DNA from: Legionella busanensis
GTDB lineage: Bacteria; Pseudomonadota; Gammaproteobacteria; Legionellales; Legionellaceae
Length of the DNA stretch: 64,000 nt
Direction of reading: 5' to 3'
Assembly (NCBI RefSeq): GCF_900461525.1
Contig: NZ_UGOD01000006.1
Coordinates: 1-64,000 of the forward strand
Notes under the pieces: model-generated
The model's input: only the letters and a program-made list of their open reading frames with translations
Told to the model about the DNA's origin: nothing
The model's database searches: none
Translations under genes and position numbers: made by a program
Shown: positions 54,385 through 62,436 of the stretch, piece by piece
How positions within the stretch are numbered: the first letter of the stretch is position 1
Layout of the letters: each line of letters starts with the position of its first letter

Positions 54385-54801
54385 CTATCTTTGATTTCTT
54401 TGAAACGTTGTAATGCGTTCTATTTCGTTATGGTCAATAATAAAGACAAACTTTAAATTTCCATCTATTTCTTTTATACAATATGAAATATCAAAGTCCA
54501 CTAAAGGCTTTGTATAACAATCTATAAGACTCCATTTAAGATTTGCTATACAATGATTTGATTTAAAATTAACTATTTCAAATCTTATTAATTTACAGAC
54601 ATCCGCCCCCAATTTTTTATAACCCTTAAAGGACTGTGCCAAATTAATTTGGAATTTATTGTCATTTTCAAGGTACCAATAATCTTTTTGCGTAGACAAT
54701 ACAAACTGATTATGGAAATGTGATGCAATATTTTCTATATCTATTCTCAGTACAGCATCTGCATATCCATTTATAAAATTTTGAACTTTAGATTTTTCCA
54801 T
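54385..54801 (-). CDS. NTF2-like protein
   Basis: The product (138 aa) has an NTF2/SnoaL-type pattern: FINGYADAVLRIDIENIASHF at the start, then NLKWSLIDCYTKPLVDFDIS and LKFVFIIDHNEIER. It occupies one unit of the array alone, between motifs b and c. Function unknown. Confidence 0.5.
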   Translation of the reverse strand: MEKSKVQNFINGYADAVLRIDIENIASHFHNQFVLSTQKDYWYLENDNKFQINLAQSFKGYKKLGADVCKLIRFEIVNFKSNHCIANLKWSLIDCYTKPLVDFDISYCIKEIDGNLKFVFIIDHNEIERITTFQRNQR

Positions 54802-54898
54802 AACTAATTCCTTGAACTATTTTTATTATAGTTTACAGCTTGTTACAGGAGTGATGAACAAATTGCTTAATATTTCAAATTATGGAAAAGAACATGTG

Positions 54899-54909
54899 TT
54901 TTTGGGGCA
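54899..54909 (+). repeat. Array motif, copy c
   Basis: TTTTTGGGGCA in the context AACATGTG-motif-TTG; one base off the consensus. Confidence 0.65.
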
Positions 54910-54948
54910 TTGTTCTATATAGCCAGCGTAGATACTATTTTTAAAAAT

Positions 54949-56229
54949 CTACCTAATAATAGATTGATAAATAGCTACTTTAAATTCTTGCCTTATTTGA
55001 TAAGCTGTAGAGGGAAGTAATTGCATAAGTAAAATACCTATTAATTCTTCTTTTGGATCAATAAAAAACATCGTATTCGCGCCCCCACCCCAACCAAATT
55101 CACCTGCGGTTCCTAAAATATTTGCTTTTACTGGATCAAGCATAACTGAAAATCCTAACCCAAATCCAATACCATTTAAGGAGGTTTCGCTAAAACCACC
55201 CATACTAAAATTAGCTAAGTCGCTTGGTAGGTGGTTAGTTGTCATTAATTCTACTGTCTTAGGACTTAGTAATTGTAATCCATTAAAATGCCCTTTATTT
55301 AATAACATATGGGAAAAATTTAAATAATCTAATGCCGTTGACACCAACCCACCGCCACCAGAGTGAAATGTACGTGGTGTAGAAAATATTCCTGATTTTG
55401 AATCATCAATAAGTATTAATTTTTGTGTCTTATCAAGAGTTAATTGCTTAGTCACATAATTTGAAAATTGCTTAAGTGGGTCAGCAGGAGCCAAATCAAT
55501 ATGTGTGTAATTGGCAGCAAATCGTTCTTGTTTATTTATAGGTACGTAAAAATCTGTATCCACCATTCTAAGAGGCTGTGTAATGTTTTTTTTAACAAAT
55601 TCGTCGAATCGCTCAGCTGACATAGATTGAACTAGATAAGCAATCACTTCGGTTGCTAAGCTATAATGCCACTGAGTTCCTGGCGAAAAGAGTAGAGGCA
55701 TTTCTGCTAATTTAACGATAAGATCATCTAGTGTTCCACTTGCGTGTGATCCTTGAATTCCTGCTAGTCTATACATTTCATCAACAGGTGATGTATTTAT
55801 AAAATCATACGTTAGTCCTGAGGTATGAGTAAGTAAATCAGCAATGATCATGGGTCGTTTCGGCTTAACAGTTTTAAAAGAGGTAGCGCTTCCACTGTCA
55901 AACACTTCTAAATTTTTGAACTGAGGAATAAACTCATATACTGGTGTATTTAATTGGAAATAACCTTGCTCATAAAGCATCATCATAGCAACAGAAGTTA
56001 TAGGTTTGGTCATTGAATAAATACGAAATATCGTATCTTCTTGCATTAATTTATTTGCAGATAAGTTCATTTTTCCTTGACATTCAAAATGTACTATTTT
56101 ATCTCTGCGTGCTACAAGTGAAATTGCACCTGCAATTTTATTAGATTCAATATAGGAGGAAAGCAAACTACTTATACGATTGAGTCGGGCTGTACTTACC
56201 CCGACTGCCTCTGGCTGGATTTTCTGCAT
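54949..56229 (-). CDS. Serine beta-lactamase-fold hydrolase (EstB/class C-like)
   Basis: The product (426 aa) has the SxxK motif YSMTKP (Ser72, Lys75), the Tyr motif HYS (Tyr189, in GTQWHYSLATE) and a late FGWGGGANT box replacing KTG. Such proteins are esterases or peptidases, not usually true beta-lactamases. There is no signal peptide, so it is cytosolic. Sole gene of its array unit. Confidence 0.87.
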   Translation of the reverse strand: MQKIQPEAVGVSTARLNRISSLLSSYIESNKIAGAISLVARRDKIVHFECQGKMNLSANKLMQEDTIFRIYSMTKPITSVAMMMLYEQGYFQLNTPVYEFIPQFKNLEVFDSGSATSFKTVKPKRPMIIADLLTHTSGLTYDFINTSPVDEMYRLAGIQGSHASGTLDDLIVKLAEMPLLFSPGTQWHYSLATEVIAYLVQSMSAERFDEFVKKNITQPLRMVDTDFYVPINKQERFAANYTHIDLAPADPLKQFSNYVTKQLTLDKTQKLILIDDSKSGIFSTPRTFHSGGGGLVSTALDYLNFSHMLLNKGHFNGLQLLSPKTVELMTTNHLPSDLANFSMGGFSETSLNGIGFGLGFSVMLDPVKANILGTAGEFGWGGGANTMFFIDPKEELIGILLMQLLPSTAYQIRQEFKVAIYQSIIR

Positions 56230-56423
56230 TAAAATATCTTATTTTTAAAATTTAAGCGTTAGTTAACTATGTTCTGAATTAGTTTTTAGAACAAAACCTG
56301 GAATGAATTAAACAAATAAATTGAAATTAAAAAAGCAAGCGTAGCTTACTTAATTTTTAAGTAAATGAATACCGTCTTTAGCAACAACTATTTTTTAAAA
56401 TACGATAATTACATATCTATGGG

Positions 56424-56434
56424 TTTTTGGGACA
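56424..56434 (+). repeat. Array motif, copy d
   Basis: TTTTTGGGACA in the context CTATGGG-motif-TTG. Confidence 0.7.
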
Positions 56435-56490
56435 TTGTGAGCCTTTTTGATTTTCACCCATTCAAACTAGAAACTATGTATAGAAAAATA

Positions 56491-56709
56491 TTAATTAGCA
56501 CCCAACTTTAGTAGAAAGACCTCACCATTCAATTCAATCGTATCTCCTGCAACCATTTTTTTTCTTTTTTGTTTTTCTATTTTGCCATTTACCAATACAG
56601 TGCCAGCAGCTATCATGTCCTTAGCTTCTGCTCCACTGGAGGCGATACCTTCAAATTTAAGAATTTTAAAAAGTTCAACATGTTGTTTATTAATGAAAAC
56701 ATCTTTCAT
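56491..56709 (-). CDS. S4-domain RNA-binding protein (YbcJ/YaaA type)
   Basis: The product (72 aa from the ATG at 56709) has the S4 fold: INKQHVELFKILKFEGIASS, AEAKDMIAAGTVLVNG and GDTIELNGEVFLL. The small free-standing S4 proteins bind RNA on the ribosome or in decay. The ATG at 56745 would add 12 residues; GGAG before 56709 supports the shorter form. In one array unit with a toxin-antitoxin pair. Confidence 0.82.
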   Translation of the reverse strand: MKDVFINKQHVELFKILKFEGIASSGAEAKDMIAAGTVLVNGKIEKQKRKKMVAGDTIELNGEVFLLKLGAN

Positions 56710-56780
56710 ATTATTTATTACTCCAGTAACAATGAGCTGTCGCAATCTTTATTTTTTAAGTAATCACAATTGGGAGTTGA

Positions 56781-57140
56781 TTAACTTGCAGCGCTATACT
56801 GAATAGTAAAATCTAGGGCTTTTGCAATAGGCTTAGAATTCTTTCCATTTTTCTTTATTTCAATAATACCATAGCGCGCCATAGTATTTAGCGTTCGGCT
56901 TAAATTGCTTGGTTCACGCTTTACAAGCGTTGCTAGTTCTTTAATTGATTCGGGGTTTTGCTCAACGATTATTTTTAGTAATCGCATATTATTTTCATTT
57001 AAAACTTCACAAAGAGATTTAATAGAATTAAACCATATTTTTGGTTCATTTTTCTTAGGCTTATATCTTCCTGAAGCAATTTCCATAGCACGTTGTTGAA
57101 ACTTATCACGTGACATAATACCTACTTGAATAGTTTTCAT
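56781..57140 (-). CDS. HTH antitoxin, TumA-like
   Basis: The product (119 aa) has a winged helix: NPESIKELATLVKREPSNLS and RTLNTMARYGIIEI. It follows the TumE-like gene with one base between stop and start. The antitoxin of DUF6516 (TumE) pairs is typically such an HTH protein. It should repress the operon and neutralise the toxin. Confidence 0.72.
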   Translation of the reverse strand: MKTIQVGIMSRDKFQQRAMEIASGRYKPKKNEPKIWFNSIKSLCEVLNENNMRLLKIIVEQNPESIKELATLVKREPSNLSRTLNTMARYGIIEIKKNGKNSKPIAKALDFTIQYSAAS

Positions 57141-57141
57141 T

Positions 57142-57513
57142 CTAATTACCTCCCCTATTCAACTCATCTAAGATTGAATTAACGGCTTTAAAGAAATCAT
57201 TGAGCAGTTGCTCTGCGCTTTCAAATTCATAAGGCGTTCCCTTGTCTTTAATCGACTTATGTACGTGGTCATATTTAATGACTCGCCCACTATACCGATT
57301 TCCCTTTTTAGCACAAATAGCATGTGCATTATCAAAACCTAAAATACGTTGATTAAAATTATCATGTAGCGTCAAATTATATCGAATACCATGTGGCCTC
57401 TCCTTAGTAGGCTTAATTTTAGTGGCTTCGATTTTATACCAGTAACCATTTTCTTCTGTAAATTCAGTTCCATCAAGAGCAAGTAGATTTTCTAAGCCTA
57501 TATCAGATGCCAT
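57142..57513 (-). CDS. TumE-like toxin (DUF6516)
   Basis: The product (123 aa) has the family hallmarks: GYWYKIEATKIKPTKERPHG, IRYNLTLHDNFNQRILGFDN and AHA. TumE proteins inhibit growth, probably as RNases. First gene of the operon, followed by the HTH gene. Inside the array, where toxin-antitoxin cassettes often protect large arrays from loss. Confidence 0.75.
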   Translation of the reverse strand: MASDIGLENLLALDGTEFTEENGYWYKIEATKIKPTKERPHGIRYNLTLHDNFNQRILGFDNAHAICAKKGNRYSGRVIKYDHVHKSIKDKGTPYEFESAEQLLNDFFKAVNSILDELNRGGN

Positions 57514-57627
57514 AATATCTTATAAATATCATCTGGTGATATTTATATTATAATATATTGTCAATTTAAAGCAATCGGTTATATTTCTTAAAGGGTAAAG
57601 ATATGAAAGAAAGGATTAAAACATGGT

Positions 57628-57638
57628 TTTTTGGGACA
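57628..57638 (+). repeat. Array motif, copy e
   Basis: TTTTTTGGGAC region (57627-57638 reads TTTTTTGGGACA) in the context AAAACATGG-motif-TTT. Confidence 0.7.
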
Positions 57639-57774
57639 TTTAAGAAAATCCTTATTATTTATAGAAAATAGAGTTATTAGACGTAAAAATAATCTGCTAT
57701 ACCCTTCTTGGATCGTTAATTATACAACTTATAAACCTAGCTATACTAAATATATTTAAATTAAGGAAATTTAG

Positions 57775-57972
57775 ATGGATGTTAATTCCCTACTGGAGCA
57801 TTTAAAACAAATCGATAAGGATTTACTCGAGCTTGAGAGAGAGTATAAATTTAATGATTCTACAGAGTCATTAAAAAAAATATTAGAAAAAAATAGAGAA
57901 TTGCGTAAGGCAATATTAGGTACTTTAGAGAATATATATAGCGAAATACCCAGATTACAAAAAAAGCATTGA
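57775..57972 (+). CDS. Small coiled-coil protein
   Basis: The product (65 aa) is helical with heptad-like leucines (LLEHLKQIDKDLLELEREYK). AAGGAAAT precedes the ATG. Function unknown. Confidence 0.45.
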   Translation: MDVNSLLEHLKQIDKDLLELEREYKFNDSTESLKKILEKNRELRKAILGTLENIYSEIPRLQKKH

Positions 57973-58039
57973 TATTTTTTTAAAATTCTCTATAAGAATT
58001 TCGATAGCAATTATTTATTAATTGTAACTATCGAATTTT

Positions 58040-58423
58040 CTAAGCTTGGGCAGAGACTATGGTTCCTTGATGATAAACAATCAGCCATTTATTCTTTTCT
58101 CTTCTCCACAGTGTAGATCTACGTGTTATTCTTACCTGATCCTGAACTAAGGTATAAGTTAATAAGTAATTGTCTTTTGCAATTTCTCTACACTTAAAAT
58201 CGCTTGTTTGCCAAACATCTTTGTAATTAGGATCATTATATCTTTCTAGTAAAGTTTTTATTACAAACTCTCTACCGTATATGGCGCCTGAAGCGCCGAC
58301 TTCCCAGAAATCTTCGGCAGTCATAGATTCAAGTGCTTCTCTAGTTCTCCCAAATTTATCTGGGTGGTGAAAGATTGGTTCGCGTTGCTTTAATTCTTTT
58401 AAGATTTTTTCAAAATTACTCAT
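58040..58423 (-). CDS. DUF4440/NTF2-like protein, copy 1
   Basis: The product (127 aa) has the DUF4440 layout: LKELKQREPIFHHPDKFG, DFWEVGASGAIYGREFVIKT and LWRREKNKWLIVYHQGTIV. By my count it is 88 percent identical to the protein at 61302-61685 (112 of 127). DUF4440 proteins are small-molecule binding or isomerase-like folds. The copy plus its motif is repeated as a unit. Confidence 0.8.
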   Translation of the reverse strand: MSNFEKILKELKQREPIFHHPDKFGRTREALESMTAEDFWEVGASGAIYGREFVIKTLLERYNDPNYKDVWQTSDFKCREIAKDNYLLTYTLVQDQVRITRRSTLWRREKNKWLIVYHQGTIVSAQA

Positions 58424-58472
58424 GGCTAATGTTTAGCATTATTAATTCTTGTTCATAAACAAGTAATATGTG

Positions 58473-58483
58473 TTTTCGGGACA
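58473..58483 (+). repeat. Array motif, copy f
   Basis: TTTTCGGGACA in the context ACAAGTAATATGTG-motif-CTTTTATA. Left context is shared with copy i, right context with copy b. Confidence 0.7.
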
Positions 58484-58556
58484 CTTTTATACCATTCAGC
58501 CCTATACTTATCTTGTGCCATAACTAAATTCAATTTGAAATATATATTAGAAATGT

Positions 58557-58614
58557 AGCCTGGCTGAAACGAAGTGAAACCCGGGTTTCGATCCTGCGGA
58601 GCTGCACCCAGGCT
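58557..58614. repeat. Palindromic (REP-like) element
   Basis: Outer arms AGCCTGG and CCAGGCT enclose the perfect 14-bp palindrome GAAACCCGGGTTTC (58576-58589). Elements of this type, with a GCCTGG...CCAGGC frame, are common extragenic repeats. It is unusually GC-rich for the region, and a worn relative is at 54285. Confidence 0.65.
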
Positions 58615-58781
58615 TGCTGGGCTTATCAATATAATAAAAAGCTCTAAAGCATGAGGGAAAAGTAGCAGAAGTTAAGGCTTTCAAACAAGAAGTTAGATTA
58701 GTCATTAATCGCAGCAAAATTCTTACCAAAGAACTTGACTAATGGCTTTTAGGATATTGTAAATCTTTTAATAAGGAGTAA

Positions 58782-59207
58782 ATGATGTCTGTCGAGCTGT
58801 TCCAAAATAAATTAGTAGCCGTATTGAATAAAAGTATTGAACCAGGCAAAGTAATGAACGCCTTGGCTCATATGTGTATTGGTTTGGGTTCAGAAATTGG
58901 GCAGACAGGTTTGAGACTAACCAATTATCAAGATGCTGATGGTGGCTCTCATCCTTTTATTTCGGAAATACCTTTCATTATTTTGTCCGAAAGCTCCAAT
59001 AAAATAAGAAAATTACGCCAAACAGCTTTGAGCCAAAATATTTTATTAAATGATTTTACTGACACCATGACTGTAGGAACCTATCAAGAACAAATTGAAA
59101 GGACTAGCCAGACAAAAGAAGAAAATCTTATTTATTATGGTATTGTCCTATTTGGTGATTGGGAAAAAGTCACTAAATTAACCAAAAAATGTTCTTTATG
59201 GCGATAA
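58782..59207 (+). CDS. DUF2000-family protein
   Basis: The product (141 aa) has NKLVAVLNKSIEPGKVMNAL, AHMCIGLG and the late GIVLFGDWEKVTKLTKKCSL, the PTH2-like DUF2000 fold. The biochemical role is unknown. It precedes the YbaK-like gene by 16 nt, so they form an operon. Both deal with tRNA-like folds in their families. Confidence 0.8.
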   Translation: MMSVELFQNKLVAVLNKSIEPGKVMNALAHMCIGLGSEIGQTGLRLTNYQDADGGSHPFISEIPFIILSESSNKIRKLRQTALSQNILLNDFTDTMTVGTYQEQIERTSQTKEENLIYYGIVLFGDWEKVTKLTKKCSLWR

Positions 59208-59223
59208 ATTTAAGGAATTTCCA

Positions 59224-59715
59224 ATGTCTGATGAAAATAAAATATTAAGCAAAAGTGCTCAGAGTGTACAGCAAGCTTTGGTAGAAAAAGGATTAGCTTT
59301 TGAAGTGGTTGAGCTTGCTGCAAGTACTCGTACCGCAATTGATGCTGCAAATACTATAGGATGCGATGTAGCACAAATTATGAAGTCATTATTGTTTTGT
59401 ATTAAAAAAACCAAACAGCCTGTTTTGGTATTAGCAAGCGGTATTAATCGTGTTAATGAAAAAGCCATAGAGCAGTGGGTTGGTGAAAAAATTGTTAAAG
59501 CAGATGCTGATTTTACTCGTGATATAACTGGCTTTGCTATTGGGGGTGTTCCTCCTATAGGACATAAACAAACAATCACTCATATTTTTATTGATGAAGA
59601 CTTACTGAAATATAAGATTCTATGGGCTGCTGCTGGTACCCCTAATGCAGTTTTTAGTTTGAGTTCCAGTGATATTGAATCCCTAACCCATGGCAAGGTC
59701 ATTGCTATCAAATAG
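59224..59715 (+). CDS. YbaK/EbsC-type aminoacyl-tRNA deacylase
   Basis: The product (163 aa) has the YbaK editing fold: STRTAIDAANTIGCDVAQIM, KSLLFC, then VKADADFTRDITGFAIGG and PPIGHKQTITHIFIDEDLL. These proteins hydrolyse mischarged Cys-tRNA(Pro) or Ala-tRNA(Pro). Second in a + strand unit. A truncated alanyl-tRNA editing gene follows directly. Confidence 0.87.
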   Translation: MSDENKILSKSAQSVQQALVEKGLAFEVVELAASTRTAIDAANTIGCDVAQIMKSLLFCIKKTKQPVLVLASGINRVNEKAIEQWVGEKIVKADADFTRDITGFAIGGVPPIGHKQTITHIFIDEDLLKYKILWAAAGTPNAVFSLSSSDIESLTHGKVIAIK

Positions 59716-59722
59716 GTTCATT

Positions 59723-59809
59723 ATGCGAAAAGTATTTTTGGATAATCCTTATCAAGCTCGTTTAGAAACTTGTGTGGTTTCAGTTGGCCAGATTCAGCAC
59801 GTTCATTAG
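59723..59809 (+). pseudogene. Alanyl-tRNA editing (AlaX-like) gene fragment
   Basis: The frame reads MRKVFLDNPYQARLETCVVS, then VGQIQHVH and a TAG. The opening matches the N-terminus of AlaX-type editing proteins; the rest (~200 aa) is missing. It begins eight bases after the YbaK-like stop, so the unit once carried two tRNA-editing genes. Confidence 0.55.
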
Positions 59810-59866
59810 AGCTTGACAAATGTTTTTGAGTTTTGTTCACGATACCTTATTTTTTATAAGGTGTGG

Positions 59867-59876
59867 TTTTGGGATA
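59867..59876 (+). repeat. Array motif, copy g (weak)
   Basis: TTTTGGGATA in the context AAGGTGTGG; one base of the core differs. Confidence 0.5.
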
Positions 59877-59973
59877 TCAATTAATTGATAAGCAAATTTT
59901 ACAAAGATAGCAGAAATAATTTCTAAATTATTTTAAAATAGATATTATCAACACCATTAAGTCTATTATGAAA

Positions 59974-60993
59974 CTATTCATTTGGTAATTCTTTACCAAT
60001 TTGCTCTACTAGCTCTATTAATAGCGAGATCATAAATAGACTTTCTATTGAGGAGGGAATGACTGTACAGACGACACTTGCCATTTGTACTAAAGTTAAA
60101 GCTAATGCATGCCCTACCCACAAGTTGGGAATACTCCCACGTTTATTATTTAATATTCTTCCATTAGATTTATAAAAAATATATGCATTTGGATGTGTAC
60201 TAAGGCTCGCGTCTGAATAGTAGAATCTCATCCTACTTTGATTCACACATTTCTCTATATTAGTAAAATTTATTCTATTTTTAGGTATAGGGCTAAAAAA
60301 AATTTTTGCCCATCCATAAGGCTCTTTAAAAGACTTACCATATTTTGAAATAATAAAATTATATCTAGATATACAATCTTTAAATTGTTTTTCAGTTGGA
60401 GGACGCTGCCTAATTTCGTTCTTATAGGCCTCTGCTTTTTTCATAAGGTTATATTCATCAATTATCGCATGTTCCATAAAAGCAACTGCGCAGTCACTTC
60501 CTTTCTCAATGATAAATAAAGAAACTATAAAAATTTCATACAAAGAACGCCATCTACTTTGTGCAGCATTACCATATCCACCTAATAATAAATAAAATAC
60601 CTCATCTGCTATATTCCATGAGAGCATATAAAAATTTAATAGTACATCTAATATAGGACTCCCGGCTCGTACACCCTGACTTAGAGCAGTAACAAATACT
60701 CCATACTCTTCACATAAAGTAAGTGAAAGACTAATTTTTTCAAAAAGGGGAAGATATAATTTAGGCCATTCTTTTATAAATTTTCTATGTTTAAAAGAAT
60801 TAATAGTATATATATCCTTTCCTTCAGCTAAGATTTTTTCTCGTAAAGATGAGAAATTAGATTTAACGAAGGAGTCTATAAGTGGTATTGTTTTCTTGGT
60901 AAATTCTTTATGAAGAACAGTGAACTCAGTAACTAAACTCGATATTAATTTTTCAGATATACTATTTCGAAAAAGATAATCAGAATTGGTCAT
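59974..60993 (-). CDS. DUF5677-family protein
   Basis: The product (339 aa) is all-helical with the conserved AAQSRWRSLYEIFIVSLFII core and EHAIIDEYNLMKKAE. DUF5677 proteins occur often in defence islands and other accessory regions, function unknown. The start is 47 nt downstream of a recombinase fragment on the same strand. Confidence 0.72.
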   Translation of the reverse strand: MTNSDYLFRNSISEKLISSLVTEFTVLHKEFTKKTIPLIDSFVKSNFSSLREKILAEGKDIYTINSFKHRKFIKEWPKLYLPLFEKISLSLTLCEEYGVFVTALSQGVRAGSPILDVLLNFYMLSWNIADEVFYLLLGGYGNAAQSRWRSLYEIFIVSLFIIEKGSDCAVAFMEHAIIDEYNLMKKAEAYKNEIRQRPPTEKQFKDCISRYNFIISKYGKSFKEPYGWAKIFFSPIPKNRINFTNIEKCVNQSRMRFYYSDASLSTHPNAYIFYKSNGRILNNKRGSIPNLWVGHALALTLVQMASVVCTVIPSSIESLFMISLLIELVEQIGKELPNE

Positions 60994-61039
60994 CTATTCA
61001 ACCTAAGTATAAATGCGAATTTGCACAAATAATGCAAAC

Positions 61040-61273
61040 TCACTGGTTAATGTATTTATATAGTGTAGTCTTTCCAACACCAACCATCTTACAAATGGAT
61101 TGAATTGAATGCTTCTTATTAGCATACAAGGTTTTAACTAATTCTTTTTGCTCATTACTCAGCTTTTCAGGCCGCCCACCTTGTCGACCTCTAGCTCTTG
61201 CAGCTTCAAGACCAGCTAAAGTTCGTTCCTTAATTAAATTACGCTCAAATTCTGATAGTGCACCAAAAACATG
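61040..61273 (-). pseudogene. Serine recombinase C-terminal fragment
   Basis: The frame reads HVFGALSEFERNLIKERTLA, GLEAARARGRQGGRPEKLSN and a C-terminal HTH SICKMVGVGKTTLYKYIN to a TGA at 61042-61040. The catalytic N-terminal half is missing; the break is at the codons for HVFG, where the + strand continues as array motif h. The frame remains open a little upstream without recombinase sequence. Confidence 0.82.
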
Positions 61274-61275
61274 TA

Positions 61276-61286
61276 TTTTAGGGACA
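61276..61286 (+). repeat. Array motif, copy h
   Basis: TTTTAGGGACA in the context CCAAAAACATGTA-motif-TTATC. The left flank is the broken recombinase end, reading outward as CATGTTTTTGGTGCA, so the two sides form an imperfect dyad. Confidence 0.65.
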
Positions 61287-61301
61287 TTATCAGCGAAACT
61301 T

Positions 61302-61685
61302 CTATGTTTGTGCGGAGACTATTGTTCCTTGATGATAAACAATCAGCCATCTATTCTTTTCTCTTCGCCATAGTGTGGATCTACGTGTTACCCTTGCTTG
61401 ATCCTGAACTAAGGTATAAGTTAATAAGTAATTGTCTTTTGCAATTTCTCTACACTTAAAATCGCTTGTTTGCCAATCATCTTTGTAATTAGGATCATTA
61501 TACCTTTCAAGTAAAGTTTTTATCACAAAATCTCTATCATATATGGCACCTGAAGCACCGACTTCCCAGAAATCTTCGACTGTCATTGATTCAAGCACCT
61601 CTCTTGTATTTCCAAATTTATCTGGGTGATGAAAGATTGGTTCACGTTGTTTCAATTCTTCTAAAATATTTTTTAGATTATTCAC
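61302..61685 (-). CDS. DUF4440/NTF2-like protein, copy 2
   Basis: The product (127 aa) is 88 percent identical to the protein at 58040-58423 (15 differences counted). Sole gene between motifs h and i, so the ~480-bp unit is gene plus motif. The similarity to copy 1 extends from just inside motif h to motif i. Confidence 0.8.
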   Translation of the reverse strand: MNNLKNILEELKQREPIFHHPDKFGNTREVLESMTVEDFWEVGASGAIYDRDFVIKTLLERYNDPNYKDDWQTSDFKCREIAKDNYLLTYTLVQDQARVTRRSTLWRREKNRWLIVYHQGTIVSAQT

Positions 61686-61755
61686 GACTCATACTCGATA
61701 TCATTAATTTGTATATAGTGACATTAACTCGTTTTCTTAAACAAGTAATATGGGG

Positions 61756-61765
61756 TTTTGAGACA
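61756..61765 (+). repeat. Array motif, copy i
   Basis: TTTTGAGACA in the context ACAAGTAATATGGGG-motif-AAC. Matches the GAGAC form of the dyad near the intact recombinase at 2994-3004. Confidence 0.65.
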
Positions 61766-61848
61766 AACAGTTCCTTTATATTGAAGTGGTTTTAATTTAA
61801 ACATATCATGATTCTAAATACTCTTTTAAATCGAATTGAGATAAATAA

Positions 61849-62424
61849 GTGATAAAAACTAACCGTCTTATTATTCGCCCACCAAAACAAGGTGATGCTA
61901 AGCCTCTAAATGAAGCAATTAACCGCTCTTTAGCAGAAATTTCTCGCTGGATGCCTTGGGCATCAGATCCCAGCTTAAAGACAACCGAAGATTTTATTGA
62001 AAAAGGTATCCAGCAATGGGTTAAAGAAGATCAGACAGAGTTTCCTATGATCATTGAACTCAAATCGAATAACCGCATAATTAGTGCTAGCGGATTCAAT
62101 GAAAAAAGTCAACCTGATGTACCAATGTTCGAAATTGGTTATTGGATAGATAGCCAATATTCTGGAAATGGCTATATAACTGAAGCTGTAAACGCTATTA
62201 CACAATATGCTTTTGACAGGTATAGAGCTGTTCGCGTACAAATCTGCACACAGTTAGATAATAATAAAAGTAGTTCCGTTGCCAAACGCTGTGGATTTAT
62301 CCAAGAAGCTATTTTAAAAAATTATCGCTTAGACTGTGTAAGTAAAAAACCATGTGATGAAGTCATTTGGGCTTGTTTTTCAATACATCAACTTTCCTTT
62401 TTAACGCCAATGACTATTGAATGA
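61849..62424 (+). CDS. GNAT N-acetyltransferase (RimJ/RimL type)
   Basis: The product (191 aa) starts TNRLIIRPPKQGDAKPLNEA and has FEIGYWIDSQYSGNGYITEA (acetyl-CoA loop) and QLDNNKSSSVAKRCGF IQEA-type residues. Transfers acetyl groups to protein N-termini or small molecules. The GTG at 61849 is used as start. Sole gene between motifs i and j. Confidence 0.88.
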   Translation: MIKTNRLIIRPPKQGDAKPLNEAINRSLAEISRWMPWASDPSLKTTEDFIEKGIQQWVKEDQTEFPMIIELKSNNRIISASGFNEKSQPDVPMFEIGYWIDSQYSGNGYITEAVNAITQYAFDRYRAVRVQICTQLDNNKSSSVAKRCGFIQEAILKNYRLDCVSKKPCDEVIWACFSIHQLSFLTPMTIE

Positions 62425-62436
62425 CTTAACTATAGG

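Noticed and set aside
58638-58741. Frame reading KAFKQEVRLVINRSKILTKE
   Set aside because: Protein-like for about 35 codons but without a start or a recognised relative; probably a short remnant, too weak to list as a gene.
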